Below, in pieces: positions 1-7,927 of a stretch of DNA of 64,000 nt. Made by a program: the position numbers and the translations under genes. The number at the start of each line of letters is the position of its first letter. The first letter of the stretch is position 1. This DNA is from an uncultured Collinsella sp. Its GTDB lineage: Bacteria > Actinomycetota > Coriobacteriia > Coriobacteriales > Coriobacteriaceae. Below the pieces are notes generated by a model, which ran no database searches, was not told where the DNA came from, and saw only the letters and a program-made list of their open reading frames with translations. The DNA lies in NCBI GenBank assembly GCA_937925715.1, contig CALAMG010000022.1:1-64000 (forward strand), in the 5' to 3' direction.

Positions 1-55
1 GAGCACACGGTTCATACCCGTGGCGTCACTGGTTCGAATCCAGTCACCGCTACCA
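1..55 (+). tRNA. tRNA-Met (CAT), 3' part only
   Basis: The window starts inside this gene. The anticodon stem CACGG/CCGTG (6-10/18-22) closes loop TTCATAC with anticodon CAT at 13-15. The T arm ACTGG-TTCGAAT-CCAGT is at 28-44, followed by the 3' acceptor strand, discriminator A52 and an encoded CCA (53-55). The D arm and 5' acceptor strand lie outside the window, so initiator, elongator and tRNA-Ile(CAT) cannot be fully separated. Confidence 0.85.
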
Positions 56-66
56 TAGGTAACACG

Positions 67-129
67 GTGGCTTCTCAATAGTATGTTGAGAGGCCACTAT
101 GGTATAAAGGCAAAGTCCCGTCCGGGGAC
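67..129 (+). promoter_or_regulatory. tuf leader with two hairpins
   Basis: Between the tRNA and tuf lie a strong hairpin (GTGGCTTCTCAA 67-78 with TTGAGAGGCCAC 86-97) and a smaller one (GTCCC 115-119 with GGGAC 125-129). No run of U follows the first. It may mark the processed 3' end of the tRNA transcript rather than a true terminator, because tuf follows at once with no obvious promoter of its own. Confidence 0.5.
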
Positions 130-151
130 GACCTGTTTAGAGGAGGGCTTT

Positions 152-1342
152 ATGGCCAAAGAGAAGTTTGAGCGCACTAAGCCGCATGTTAACATCGGCA
201 CCATTGGTCACGTCGACCACGGCAAGACCACGCTGACCGCTGCCATCACCAAGGTTCTCTCCGAGACCGAGGGCTGCAAGGCTGACTTCACTGCGTTCGA
301 GAACATCGACAAGGCTCCCGAGGAGCGCGAGCGCGGCATTACGATCTCCGTCTCCCACGTTGAGTACGAGACCGCTGCCCGTCACTACGCTCACGTTGAC
401 TGCCCGGGCCACGCTGACTACGTCAAGAACATGATCTCCGGCGCTGCTCAGATGGACGGCGCTATCCTGGTTATCGCCGCTACCGACGGCCCCATGGCTC
501 AGACCCGCGAGCACATCCTGCTCGCCCGTCAGGTCGGCGTTCCCTACATCGTCGTCTTCCTGAACAAGTGCGACATGGTCGACGATGACGAGCTCATCGA
601 CCTCGTCGAGATGGAGACCCGTGAGCTCCTCTCCGAGTACGATTTCCCCGGCGACGACATCCCCGTCATCCGTGGTTCCGCTCTGGGCGCTCTCGAGGGC
701 GACGCCAAGTGGATGGACGCTATCCGCGAGCTCATGAAGGCCGTCGACGAGTACATCCCGACGCCTGCTCGTAACAACGACCTCCCGTTCCTGATGGCCG
801 TTGAGGACGTTATGACCATCTCCGGCCGTGGTACCGTTGCTACCGGCCGTGTCGAGCGCGGTGAGCTCAAGCTCAACGAGCCCGTCGAGATCGTCGGCAT
901 CAAGGATACCCAGAACACCGTCGTTACCGGTATCGAGATGTTCCGTAAGTCCATGGACTTCTGCGAGGCTGGCGACAACGTCGGTCTGCTGCTCCGCGGC
1001 ATCAAGCGCGAGGACATCGAGCGCGGCCAGGTTCTCTGCAAGCCCGGTTCGGTTACCCCGCACACCAAGTTCACCGGCGAGATCTACGTTCTGACCAAGG
1101 AGGAGGGCGGCCGTCACACCCCGTTCTTCGATGGTTATCGTCCTCAGTTCTACTTCCGTACCACCGACGTTACCGGTACGGTCAAGCTCCCCGAGGGCAC
1201 CGAGATGGCTATGCCTGGTGACCACATCACCATCGAGGGCGACCTCATCCACCCGATCGCCATGGAGGAGGGCCTGCGCTTCGCTATCCGCGAGGGTGGC
1301 CACACCGTCGGTTCGGGCATCGTCTCCACGATCATTGAGTAA
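152..1342 (+). CDS. tuf: Elongation factor Tu
   Basis: 396-aa GTPase that delivers aminoacyl-tRNA to the ribosomal A site. Visible motifs: P-loop GHVDHGKT, switch I RGITI, DCPGH and NKCD of the GTPase domain, then the two beta-barrel domains ending in GLRFAIREGGHTVGSG. The start is the ATG after AGAGGAGGG (139-147). An in-frame start 69 nt upstream adds residues that no EF-Tu has. It is the first protein gene after a tRNA and is separate from fusA, which lies 39 kb away. A terminator follows directly. Confidence 0.98.
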   Translation: MAKEKFERTKPHVNIGTIGHVDHGKTTLTAAITKVLSETEGCKADFTAFENIDKAPEERERGITISVSHVEYETAARHYAHVDCPGHADYVKNMISGAAQMDGAILVIAATDGPMAQTREHILLARQVGVPYIVVFLNKCDMVDDDELIDLVEMETRELLSEYDFPGDDIPVIRGSALGALEGDAKWMDAIRELMKAVDEYIPTPARNNDLPFLMAVEDVMTISGRGTVATGRVERGELKLNEPVEIVGIKDTQNTVVTGIEMFRKSMDFCEAGDNVGLLLRGIKREDIERGQVLCKPGSVTPHTKFTGEIYVLTKEEGGRHTPFFDGYRPQFYFRTTDVTGTVKLPEGTEMAMPGDHITIEGDLIHPIAMEEGLRFAIREGGHTVGSGIVSTIIE

Positions 1343-1369
1343 ATTAGCTCTTTGATATAGCTGACTTAG

Positions 1370-1405
1370 AGAACCCGGCACTTATAGGGGTGCCGGGTTC
1401 TTTTC
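1370..1405 (+). terminator. Rho-independent terminator of tuf
   Basis: Stem AGAACCCGGCA (1370-1380) pairs with TGCCGGGTTCT (1391-1401) and is followed by TTTTCT. Confidence 0.9.
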
Positions 1406-1546
1406 TGCAATGGATATTGAGCCGTTGCTGGTGTTGAGAGGATCGATAATGGTCCTGGATGCACCGTCGATTAGATCTCGATGGCTTCATTGATGTGTTC
1501 CAAATATGAATGGATCCACCGAGAACCAATTGACTCGAGGTTTTCA

Positions 1547-1576
1547 TTGACAGCACTTACGTGGAGCTGATAAAGT
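1547..1576 (+). promoter_or_regulatory. Promoter of rpmG-trnW-secE-nusG
   Basis: TTGACA (1547-1552), an 18-nt spacer and TAAAGT (1571-1576) lie 46 nt before rpmG, after the tuf terminator. This is a near-consensus housekeeping promoter and the only good one ahead of the secE-nusG-rplK-rplA group. Nothing else is seen in 1406-1546. Confidence 0.75.
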
Positions 1577-1621
1577 AACAAATCGTGCCCGTACGGGGCG
1601 GAAATGAAAGGTTCAGGATAC

Positions 1622-1771
1622 ATGCGTACTCTAGTTACTCTTGCGTGCACTGAGTGCAAGCGCCGCAACTATACGACCACCAAGAACAAGTCGACCATGC
1701 CTGATCGTATGGAGATCAAGAAGTATTGCCCCTGGTGCCGTCACCACACGCTGCACAAAGAGACTCGCTAG
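1622..1771 (+). CDS. rpmG: Ribosomal protein L33
   Basis: 49-aa protein of the large subunit near the E site. The sequence begins MRTLVTLACTECK and carries two CxxC pairs (Cys9/Cys12 and Cys36/Cys39), so it is the zinc-binding form. Length is normal for L33. The start ATG follows a purine-rich AAAGGTTCAGGA. It is co-transcribed with the tRNA-Trp gene immediately downstream and with secE-nusG, an arrangement common in Gram-positive bacteria. Confidence 0.95.
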   Translation: MRTLVTLACTECKRRNYTTTKNKSTMPDRMEIKKYCPWCRHHTLHKETR

Positions 1772-1784
1772 TCTCTAGTCACAT

Positions 1785-1860
1785 ACGCCAGTAGTTCAAT
1801 TGGTAGAGCATCGGTCTCCAAAACCGAGTGTTGAGGGTTCGAGTCCTTCCTGGCGTGCCA
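1785..1860 (+). tRNA. tRNA-Trp (CCA)
   Basis: Complete 76-nt cloverleaf. Acceptor ACGCCAG pairs with CTGGCGT, the anticodon stem TCGGT/ACCGA encloses CTCCAAA with anticodon CCA at 1818-1820, the T loop is TTCGAGT, and CCA is encoded. It lies between rpmG and secE. Confidence 0.97.
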
Positions 1861-1869
1861 GTCATTATT

Positions 1870-1902
1870 CCGTAAGCTCCCACTTGGGGGCTTACGGTTT
1901 AC
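1870..1902 (+). terminator. Hairpin between tRNA-Trp and secE
   Basis: CCGTAAGC (1870-1877) pairs with GCTTACGG (1890-1897), followed by only TTTAC. This is a weak terminator or attenuator, probably leaky, since secE-nusG have no other clear promoter. Confidence 0.6.
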
Positions 1903-1936
1903 TCATGTATAAGCGCATTGCGCGGAGGTAACCCAA

Positions 1937-2275
1937 ATGGCCAACAAGAAGAACAAGAAGAAGGCTCAGCAGCCGGCACCTGCCAACAAAGCTGCCGCCA
2001 ACTCCAAGGTTGAGGCCAAGAAGGCCGTTGCCAAGAAGAACGAGAAGGCTGCGAAGTCCAAGAAGAACGAGAAGCCTGGTTTCTTCGCCCGCACCAAGAA
2101 GTATTTCGCTTCGGTCAAGTCCGAGATGAAGCGTGTCACGTGGCCCGATAAGAAGGAGCTCGTGAACTACTCGGTCGTCGTTTGCGCTTCTCTGATCGTC
2201 GTCGGCGTCGTCATCGCTCTGCTCGATGCTGGCTTTGGCGAGGCTCTTGCTCTGTTCTCTGGATTGAGGGGCTAA
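1937..2275 (+). CDS. secE: Preprotein translocase subunit SecE
   Basis: 112-aa small subunit of the SecYEG channel. Residues 1-50 form a lysine/alanine-rich, probably disordered cytoplasmic extension. The conserved SecE core follows (KSEMKRVTWPDKKEL), then a single membrane helix (about residues 75-98). The start ATG follows GCGGAGGTAACC. The position just ahead of nusG, 3 nt away, is the classical secE-nusG arrangement. The basic N-terminal extension is longer than in Firmicutes but usual in actinobacteria. Confidence 0.96.
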   Translation: MANKKNKKKAQQPAPANKAAANSKVEAKKAVAKKNEKAAKSKKNEKPGFFARTKKYFASVKSEMKRVTWPDKKELVNYSVVVCASLIVVGVVIALLDAGFGEALALFSGLRG

Positions 2276-2278
2276 ACC

Positions 2279-2815
2279 ATGTCTAAGCGTTGGTACGTCG
2301 TTCACACTTACTCTGGATACGAGAACCGCGTTAAGTCCGATCTCGAGCATCGCATCGAGACTATGGGCATGCAGGACCGTATCTTTGATATCGAGATTCC
2401 TATGGAGCGCGTCACCGAGATTAAAGAGGGTGGCAAGCGTGAGACCAAGGATTCCAAGATCTTCCCGGGTTATGTCCTGGTCCGCATGGAGATGGATGAC
2501 GATGCTTGGACGTGTGTTCGTAACACGCCTGGCGTCACCGGTTTCCTGGGCGGCAACGGCAAGCCCGCTCCGCTTTCCCGCGACGAGTACAACAAGATGA
2601 CTCGTCGTCCCGGTAAGGGCGATTCGCCCAAGCGCACCTCGGTTGATATTCAGGTCGGCACGTCCGTCCGCGTCACCGATGGCCCGCTTACCGACTTTGA
2701 TGGCAAGGTCTCCGAGGTTAACACCGAGGCTGGCAAGCTCAAGGTCACGCTGATGATCTTTGGCCGCGAGACGCCGGTCGAGCTCGACTTTAACCAGGTC
2801 GCTGTCATCGCTTAA
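2279..2815 (+). CDS. nusG: Transcription factor NusG
   Basis: 178-aa elongation factor that binds the RNA polymerase clamp and couples to S10 or Rho. The NGN domain begins KRWYVVHTYSGYENRVK, with the characteristic FPGYVLVRMEMDD and NTPGVTGF. The C-terminal KOW domain starts near VGTSVRVTDGPLTDFDG. The length is close to that of E. coli NusG, without the large insertions of some thermophiles. It is translated directly after secE and precedes rplK by 120 nt. Confidence 0.97.
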   Translation: MSKRWYVVHTYSGYENRVKSDLEHRIETMGMQDRIFDIEIPMERVTEIKEGGKRETKDSKIFPGYVLVRMEMDDDAWTCVRNTPGVTGFLGGNGKPAPLSRDEYNKMTRRPGKGDSPKRTSVDIQVGTSVRVTDGPLTDFDGKVSEVNTEAGKLKVTLMIFGRETPVELDFNQVAVIA

Positions 2816-2935
2816 GTTTTCGTCCGTTCGCGCGAGCGTGCTTCTTCTGTGACTGCTCATCTCAGGAGTGCTTCTAACACGTGCGTGCTTACGATATAGC
2901 AAGTACTTCACACTCGTGATTCGAAAGGAATGACC

Positions 2936-3364
2936 ATGGCTGAGAAGAAGGTTGCCAACGTCATTAAGCTCCAGATTCCTGCTGGTGCAGCTAACCCCGC
3001 TCCTCCCGTCGGCCCCGCCCTGGGCGCTGCTGGCGTGAACATCATGCAGTTCTGCCAGGCCTTTAACGCCGAGACGCAGGACAAGAAGGGCGACATCATC
3101 CCCGTTGAGATCTCTGTCTACGAGGATAAGTCCTTCTCCTTCATCACCAAGACCCCGCCGGCGGCTCACCTCATCAAGAAGGAGCTGAACCTCAAGTCTG
3201 GTTCCGCTAAGCCCCAGGCCGACAAGGTTGGTCAGCTCTCCCAGGAGCAGCTCACCAAGATCGCCGAGATCAAGATGCCGGACCTCAATGCCAACGACAT
3301 TGACGCCGCCAAGAAGATCATCGCCGGTACCGCCCGTTCCATGGGCGTCACCATCGCTGAGTAG
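2936..3364 (+). CDS. rplK: Ribosomal protein L11
   Basis: 142-aa protein of the GTPase-associated centre, which binds the thiostrepton region of 23S rRNA. It has the conserved proline-rich N-domain (PAPPVGPALGAAGVNIMQFC) and the C-terminal rRNA-binding domain (KIIAGTARSMGVTI). The ATG at 2936 is preferred over one at 2930 because AAAGGA at 2924-2929 leaves no spacing for the earlier codon. The 120-nt gap after nusG holds no clear promoter or terminator. Confidence 0.97.
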   Translation: MAEKKVANVIKLQIPAGAANPAPPVGPALGAAGVNIMQFCQAFNAETQDKKGDIIPVEISVYEDKSFSFITKTPPAAHLIKKELNLKSGSAKPQADKVGQLSQEQLTKIAEIKMPDLNANDIDAAKKIIAGTARSMGVTIAE

Positions 3365-3438
3365 CGATTTCTTATGGTAACGACGGGTGCTCCGACCGTG
3401 GCGCCCGTTAAATGTGTGCAATAGGGCACACGATACGA

Positions 3439-3468
3439 TGTGGGAGGGCTCACGCCCGTTTAACCACA
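3439..3468 (+). promoter_or_regulatory. Putative L1-binding autoregulatory site before rplA
   Basis: TGTGGGAGGGC-TCAC-GCCC-GTTTAACCACA folds as an irregular hairpin whose 3' arm touches the ribosome-binding site AGGAGGT (3468-3474). It resembles the L1-binding helices of 23S rRNA (GGTGGGAGGC opposite AAATACCACC in E. coli). L1 translational feedback on rplK-rplA mRNA is established in other bacteria; the assignment here is by sequence mimicry. A second hairpin (GTGTGC/GCACAC, about 3414-3430) lies just upstream. Confidence 0.7.
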
Positions 3469-3481
3469 GGAGGTAATGCAC

Positions 3482-4189
3482 ATGGCTAAGCATGGTAAGA
3501 GCTATAACGCCGCTGCCGAGAAGATCGACCGCGCCACGCTCTACACCCCCCTTCAGGCTGCCAAGCTCATCAAGGAGCTCGACACCGCCAAGTTCGACGA
3601 GACCGTCGAGGCTCACTTCCGTCTGGGCATCGATACTCGTAAGGCTGACCAGAACATCCGTGGTTCCATCTCCCTGCCCCACGGCACCGGCAAGACCGTT
3701 CGTGTTGCCGTCTTCGCCGAGGGCGAGAAGGCCCGTGAGGCTGAGGCTGCCGGCGCCGACATCATCGGTTCCGACGAGCTCGTCGCCCAGATTCAGAAGG
3801 GCGAGATCAACTTCGACGCCGCTATCGCTACGCCGAACATGATGGCCAAGGTTGGCCGCATCGGTAAGATCCTTGGTCCCCGTGGCCTCATGCCGAACCC
3901 CAAGCTCGGCACCGTGACCATGGACGTCGCCAAGATGGTCTCCGAGCTCAAGGCTGGCCGCGTTGAGTACCGCGCCGACCGCTACGGCATCTGCCACGTG
4001 CCCCTGGGCAAGAAGTCCTTCTCTGAGCAGCAGCTCGTCGAGAACTACGCTGCCCTGTACACCGAGATTCTGCGCGTCAAGCCCTCTTCTGCTAAGGGCA
4101 AGTACGTCAAGTCCATCTCCGTGTCTTCCACCATGGGCCCTGGCGTCAAGGTCGATCCCGCTGTCCAGCGTGACTTCCTGGCTGAGTAA
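3482..4189 (+). CDS. rplA: Ribosomal protein L1
   Basis: 235-aa two-domain protein of the L1 stalk that governs E-site tRNA release, and probable translational repressor of its own mRNA through the site just upstream. It begins MAKHGKSYNAAAEKIDR and has the conserved TPNMMAKVGRIGKILGPRGLMPNPKLGT loop (split here by domain II). The ATG at 3482 is 8 nt after AGGAGG; a second ATG 6 nt earlier is too close. It ends the first ribosomal block; a strong terminator follows. Confidence 0.97.
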   Translation: MAKHGKSYNAAAEKIDRATLYTPLQAAKLIKELDTAKFDETVEAHFRLGIDTRKADQNIRGSISLPHGTGKTVRVAVFAEGEKAREAEAAGADIIGSDELVAQIQKGEINFDAAIATPNMMAKVGRIGKILGPRGLMPNPKLGTVTMDVAKMVSELKAGRVEYRADRYGICHVPLGKKSFSEQQLVENYAALYTEILRVKPSSAKGKYVKSISVSSTMGPGVKVDPAVQRDFLAE

Positions 4190-4225
4190 CTGCTAGTTAC
4201 TGCCTGAGTACAGCAAGCATTGCTA

Positions 4226-4264
4226 AAGAAACCCGGTTCTGCCTTGTGCAGGACCGGGTTTCTT
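4226..4264 (+). terminator. Terminator of rplKA
   Basis: AAGAAACCCGGTTCTGC (4226-4242) pairs with GCAGGACCGGGTTTCTT (4248-4264); the stem carries one G-T pair. It closes the rightward block where the typical rplJ-rplL genes would follow in many genomes. Confidence 0.9.
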
Positions 4265-4277
4265 GCTATCGCGTCAA

Positions 4278-4316
4278 AACCACCATAAAGGGGACAGTGT
4301 CCCCTTTATGGTGGTT
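4278..4316. repeat. Family III hairpin repeat, perfect 39-bp palindrome
   Basis: Arms 4278-4296 and 4298-4316 are exact reverse complements (19 bp) around a single central G. The right arm ends GGTT and supplies two bases of the leftward phosphoesterase gene's stop codon (TTA 4315-4317). On the minus strand it reads stop, hairpin, TTTT, so it can act as a terminator. It shares the internal word AAAGGG(G)-CA with five other copies in this window. Confidence 0.85.
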
Positions 4317-5025
4317 ACCAGGGTGTTCTGGCTGTTGAAGACTCGATGGCTTCGTGGCGTTTGAGCTCGCGGCGCATGGTTTGTGAGTTGAGCCAAGCTG
4401 CTTGCCAGCCGCGGATGGGGTAGTGCGTCTGGTCGAGCTCAAACTGCGTATAGCCGCAGGCGTTGATGATCGTCGTTCCACACACATGCTGACGCTCGCG
4501 CTGAAAATCGCAACCGTAGCTTTGGTGCACATGCCCGTGCACCATGTAGTCGGGATTCCAGGATTCGAGTGCTGTGTTAAAACACTCGAATCCTCGATGC
4601 GGCAGATCGTCCAGATCACCCATACCGGCGGCGGGTGCATGGGTAAGCAGAATGTCGCACCCGCCGACCATCCTAACCTTACGCGACAGCTTACGCATGC
4701 GCTTGGACATCTCGCGTTCGGTGTACATGTTGGCGCCGTCGCGATAACGCATGGACCCGCCAAGGCCCGCAATGCGAATCCCTCGGTACGTGTACACGCT
4801 GTCCTCTACGCAGATACATCCACCCGGTGCATGACGTGCGTAGCGGTCATCGTGATTGCCGCGCACGTAGATGAGCGGTTTGTTGATGACCGTAACCAAA
4901 AACTCAAGATAGTCCGGGTCCAGATCGCCGGCGGACAAAATCAGGTCGACTCCCTCAAAGCGTTCCTTGCGAAAGCACTCCCATAGGCATCGTTCTTCGG
5001 TATCGGCTATGGCAAGGATTTTCAT
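4315..5025 (-). CDS. Calcineurin-like metallophosphoesterase
   Basis: 236-aa cytoplasmic protein with the metallophosphoesterase signature in order: an N-terminal DTEE in place of the usual DxH, GDLD (about residue 33), GNHDDR (57), LLTHAP (126) and GHVH (162). Two divalent metals are expected. The substrate is unknown; related proteins hydrolyse phosphomonoesters or phosphodiesters. The usual first motif DxH appears as ADTEE, so the first metal ligand set may be altered. It overlaps the preceding gene by 4 nt, indicating translational coupling to the ParB-like/BMP protein. Confidence 0.85.
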   Translation of the reverse strand: MKILAIADTEERCLWECFRKERFEGVDLILSAGDLDPDYLEFLVTVINKPLIYVRGNHDDRYARHAPGGCICVEDSVYTYRGIRIAGLGGSMRYRDGANMYTEREMSKRMRKLSRKVRMVGGCDILLTHAPAAGMGDLDDLPHRGFECFNTALESWNPDYMVHGHVHQSYGCDFQRERQHVCGTTIINACGYTQFELDQTHYPIRGWQAAWLNSQTMRRELKRHEAIESSTARTPW

Positions 5026-6938
5026 AGGGCGCGGACCTTCGGCTCATCGTCGAGCTGCGGAATGGTGCCTACCACGTTGTCCGCCAGCCAATTCATCTCG
5101 ACAATCTGCGTGCTCGGCAGCGGAGGGAAGCCTTCGATCTGTACCACGCCGTTCTGGCTGTGGAGCTCGCCGCCAAAGGGGTTGATGGATCCCACAACAA
5201 TGCCGTTGCGGAGCAACTGCACGAGTTTGCGCGTTTGGTAGGGTAGGCCCGGAGCGTAACGGATGTCGATAACGCCGGAGCTCATGCCATACCAGTAGTT
5301 GACAGCGCGCACTTGGTTGTCGTCGCTGGTCTCGTCCCACGTGCCGTGAAGAAGGCTGCGAACGATGAGCTCGTAGTAACGGCCCCAGTTCCATACGGGC
5401 ATGGCGATGCCGGTGACTTTGCCGTCGACCAAGCGGTGAAGCCCGTAGGCCGTTGGGTCTTCGAGCGACTTTGACATGTCAGCGCCGGTCATGACGCTTA
5501 CGCCTTCGCGGCACATGGCTTCGGCAAGACCACCGGCGGGAACATCGCCCCAGGTGAGGATGACCTGCGCGCGCGGGTCGAGCAGCGAGGCGCCAATCGC
5601 AAAGGCGTTGATCTCGCTGAGTGCGCCCGAGGCGAAGACCGACGCGTGGTAACCGATGCGGTGGTTGTCCGCCATGCTGGCCGCAAGGGCGCCCAGCAGA
5701 AACTTGGCCTCGTACATCTTGCCAAAGTACGAACGGACGCTTTGATGGGGAAGGCCGATAGAGCAGTTGAGGAACCGAACCCGGGGATACTCAACGGCAG
5801 CCCTGAGCGTGTATTCCATCAGGCGGTGCGAGGTCGAGAAGATGACGTTTGCTCCATGTTTGACAGCCGTTTCCACGGCGGCGTAGAACACATCCGGATC
5901 GTGACAGTCCTCGAACGCCTCGGTGCGCACGATACCGCCAAAGTGCTCATCGAGATACTGACGCCCTTGGTCGTGCAGGCTGTCCCAGCTCGACGTCGCA
6001 CAGGGGAACTCATGGATAAAGGCGATGCGCAGGGGGTTGGCCGTCGAGTAGACGGTCTTGCCCATAAAGAAGTTGAGCACGCCAGAGGTGGACTTGGCGG
6101 GCGTCTCCTCCTCGTCGACGCTCGGTGCTTCGACAAGATCGACCTTGTCCTCGTCATTTTTGCCGGCAATGACCAGCTCGCGCCAGATCTTGCACAGGCG
6201 GTTTACGACGATATCCGTTGGCGTATCCAGCAGGCGGTCCTGGTTGTACACATTGAGGTAGACGAGCATGGCGTCGGCGGGCGTAATGTCCAGGTGATCG
6301 CCGCCTGCGCGAAGGTAGGCACGCTTAAAGAGCAGGAAAGTGTGGCGCAGGTAGTCGACCTTTTTCTGCGGCCATTTTTCGATAAGGTTCTGACCGAGCA
6401 TCTTCGCGAGCGTTTCGTAGCTTCCCTCACGCGAGAACTCGATCTCGTATAGGGGGCAGACGCGCCAAAACGCGCAGAACTCGCCGTACAGGCGGCTTTC
6501 GACGGAATCCCATGTGCCGGGGTAGAGACGGGTGACCTTGGCCGAAACCGTCGGGGCGTCTAGGAATTTGAGGACACTGACGCGTTTGTTGCCTTCTTGG
6601 ACATAGAACCGATGCATGAACTCGGTGACGATGACGGGGTCGCGATAGCCCTCGGTCACCTGGATGTCGTAGAGGTTGGACCACTTGCGGGCGAACTCGG
6701 TGCTAAACGGAAGCAGGGGCATAAAGTTACACGAAAAGGCGGACTGACGGCCCTTGGTGACCGTGCCGACGACCATTTCGAGCGGAATATCCCGCAGGCC
6801 GACATTCTCTCGCTGACCTAAGGGGAGCTGAGCAACCAAGCTATCGAGGTCCGTAAGGTATGGATGCTCGCTTTGGCTAATGGCGCGTCGACGTCCTTGC
6901 TCGCCGCGCTTGCGTGCTTGACGATAGGCCTCTTCCAT
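5022..6938 (-). CDS. ParB-like nuclease domain / BMP nucleoside-binding fusion
   Basis: 638-aa protein with no signal peptide and thus probably cytoplasmic. Residues about 45-150 resemble a ParB/sulfiredoxin-type domain (YVQEGNKRVSVLKFL). A helical linker with an acidic stretch (EAPSVDEEETP) follows. From about residue 300 comes a periplasmic-binding-protein fold of the BMP/Med family (LRIAFIHEFP, GYHASVFASGALSEINAFAIGA), whose known members bind purine nucleosides. It is inferred to be an intracellular nucleoside or nucleotide sensor rather than a transporter receptor. The start ATG follows AGGGAGCAAC. It is the first gene of a two-gene unit with the phosphoesterase. Confidence 0.75.
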   Translation of the reverse strand: MEEAYRQARKRGEQGRRRAISQSEHPYLTDLDSLVAQLPLGQRENVGLRDIPLEMVVGTVTKGRQSAFSCNFMPLLPFSTEFARKWSNLYDIQVTEGYRDPVIVTEFMHRFYVQEGNKRVSVLKFLDAPTVSAKVTRLYPGTWDSVESRLYGEFCAFWRVCPLYEIEFSREGSYETLAKMLGQNLIEKWPQKKVDYLRHTFLLFKRAYLRAGGDHLDITPADAMLVYLNVYNQDRLLDTPTDIVVNRLCKIWRELVIAGKNDEDKVDLVEAPSVDEEETPAKSTSGVLNFFMGKTVYSTANPLRIAFIHEFPCATSSWDSLHDQGRQYLDEHFGGIVRTEAFEDCHDPDVFYAAVETAVKHGANVIFSTSHRLMEYTLRAAVEYPRVRFLNCSIGLPHQSVRSYFGKMYEAKFLLGALAASMADNHRIGYHASVFASGALSEINAFAIGASLLDPRAQVILTWGDVPAGGLAEAMCREGVSVMTGADMSKSLEDPTAYGLHRLVDGKVTGIAMPVWNWGRYYELIVRSLLHGTWDETSDDNQVRAVNYWYGMSSGVIDIRYAPGLPYQTRKLVQLLRNGIVVGSINPFGGELHSQNGVVQIEGFPPLPSTQIVEMNWLADNVVGTIPQLDDEPKVRAL

Positions 6939-6992
6939 AATGTTGCTCCCTTAGTCGTTTAAACAACTATATGAACCATGGTACCACGGATG

Positions 6993-7032
6993 AAAACCAC
7001 TACAAAGATGCCTGACCCCTTTGCGGTGGTTT
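6993..7032. repeat. Family III hairpin repeat
   Basis: AAAACCACTACAAAG (6993-7007) pairs imperfectly with TTTGCGGTGGTTT (7020-7032). The inner sequence includes CCTGACCCCTTT. The repeat overlaps the stop codon of the leftward mscS-like gene (TTA 7031-7033), exactly as the copy at 4278 does for its neighbour. Confidence 0.75.
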
Positions 7033-7798
7033 AGGCGATGATGGGGGCGATGGCGCGGATGCAGGCGTCGGCAGCGGTGAAAGTGGTGCTGTCGTCGCTG
7101 ACGATAAAGATGATCTTTCCTTTGATGCCAAAGTCGCCGATTTCGCTAAAGAGCACGTAGGGCTCTTTGTCAAAGCCCGAGATGGGCGAGACGGCCGTTT
7201 TGGTTGCGCTCGTGAGCTCGTCTGCCAGCACGTCAAGGGAAGCCCACTTAGACGTGTCCTTTACGGCAACGGGCACGGCCACGCGCCCAAAGGGCATCAA
7301 ATGCACGAGTGTGTTCTTGGAAATGTTGGAGTTGGGGACGATGATGGTCTGTCCACAGGCATCCTCAATCGTTGTATGACGCCAAGTGATGTCTTGGACC
7401 ACGCCGGATACGCCGCCGACCTCGATATTGTCGCCGGGTTTGATGATGCCCATAAAGGTCACTTGCATGCCGCCGATAAGGTTTGACAGCGTGTCCTGAA
7501 AGCCGAGCGAGATGGCGATGCCGCCGACGCCAAGAGCGGCGACGAGCGCGTTTGCGTTAATGCCAAAGCAGTTGTCGAGGATAAAGCTGCCGCCAATCAT
7601 CCAGATGACGGCGCGCGCGATGTTGATGAAGATACTTGATGCCGGAAGCGGGTTATCGTCACGGTTAAGCAGATGGTTCAGGGTCTTGGATACGACCTCG
7701 GCGGCGACGGCGGTGCCTATCGCCAAGATGACGGCCCAGATGATGTTGTGGACCCACCGTTGCTCAAAGAAATGAAGAATCGGCTCAAACAATTCCAT
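7031..7798 (-). CDS. mscS: Small-conductance mechanosensitive channel (MscS family)
   Basis: 255-aa membrane protein. Three hydrophobic helices occupy about residues 15-105. The pore-lining third helix is glycine/alanine rich (ALVAALGVGGIAISLGFQDT), followed by the beta domain (GDNIEVGGVSGVVQDITWRHTT) and a short C-terminal domain. It should open under membrane tension to release osmolytes. The start is the ATG at 7798, preceded by AGGAGG; a longer reading frame adds 15 residues without an RBS. It is a compact MscS with no extra N-terminal helices. Confidence 0.93.
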   Translation of the reverse strand: MELFEPILHFFEQRWVHNIIWAVILAIGTAVAAEVVSKTLNHLLNRDDNPLPASSIFINIARAVIWMIGGSFILDNCFGINANALVAALGVGGIAISLGFQDTLSNLIGGMQVTFMGIIKPGDNIEVGGVSGVVQDITWRHTTIEDACGQTIIVPNSNISKNTLVHLMPFGRVAVPVAVKDTSKWASLDVLADELTSATKTAVSPISGFDKEPYVLFSEIGDFGIKGKIIFIVSDDSTTFTAADACIRAIAPIIA

Positions 7799-7842
7799 GT
7801 AGGGAAAACCTCCTAATGATCGTCCAACCATGATACCCACCA

Positions 7843-7876
7843 AGAAGCCCGTCCGATCAAATTCAGACGGGCTTCT
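7843..7876. terminator. Terminator-like hairpin between 5'-nucleotidase and mscS
   Basis: AGAAGCCCGTC (7843-7853) pairs with GACGGGCTTCT (7866-7876). It lies between the 3' end of the nucleotidase gene and the start of mscS, so it probably ends nucleotidase transcripts. The following T-tract on the minus strand is weak (TGGTGGG). Confidence 0.65.
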
Positions 7877-7927
7877 GTGCTCGATATAAGGTTTACGCGG
7901 CGGGGCTGCAAGGCCCGGCGGTGTAGC

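Noticed and set aside
1892..3997. 701-codon minus-strand frame opposite secE-nusG-rplK-rplA
   Set aside because: It runs across five real features including a terminator and L1 site; composition is that of an antisense shadow.
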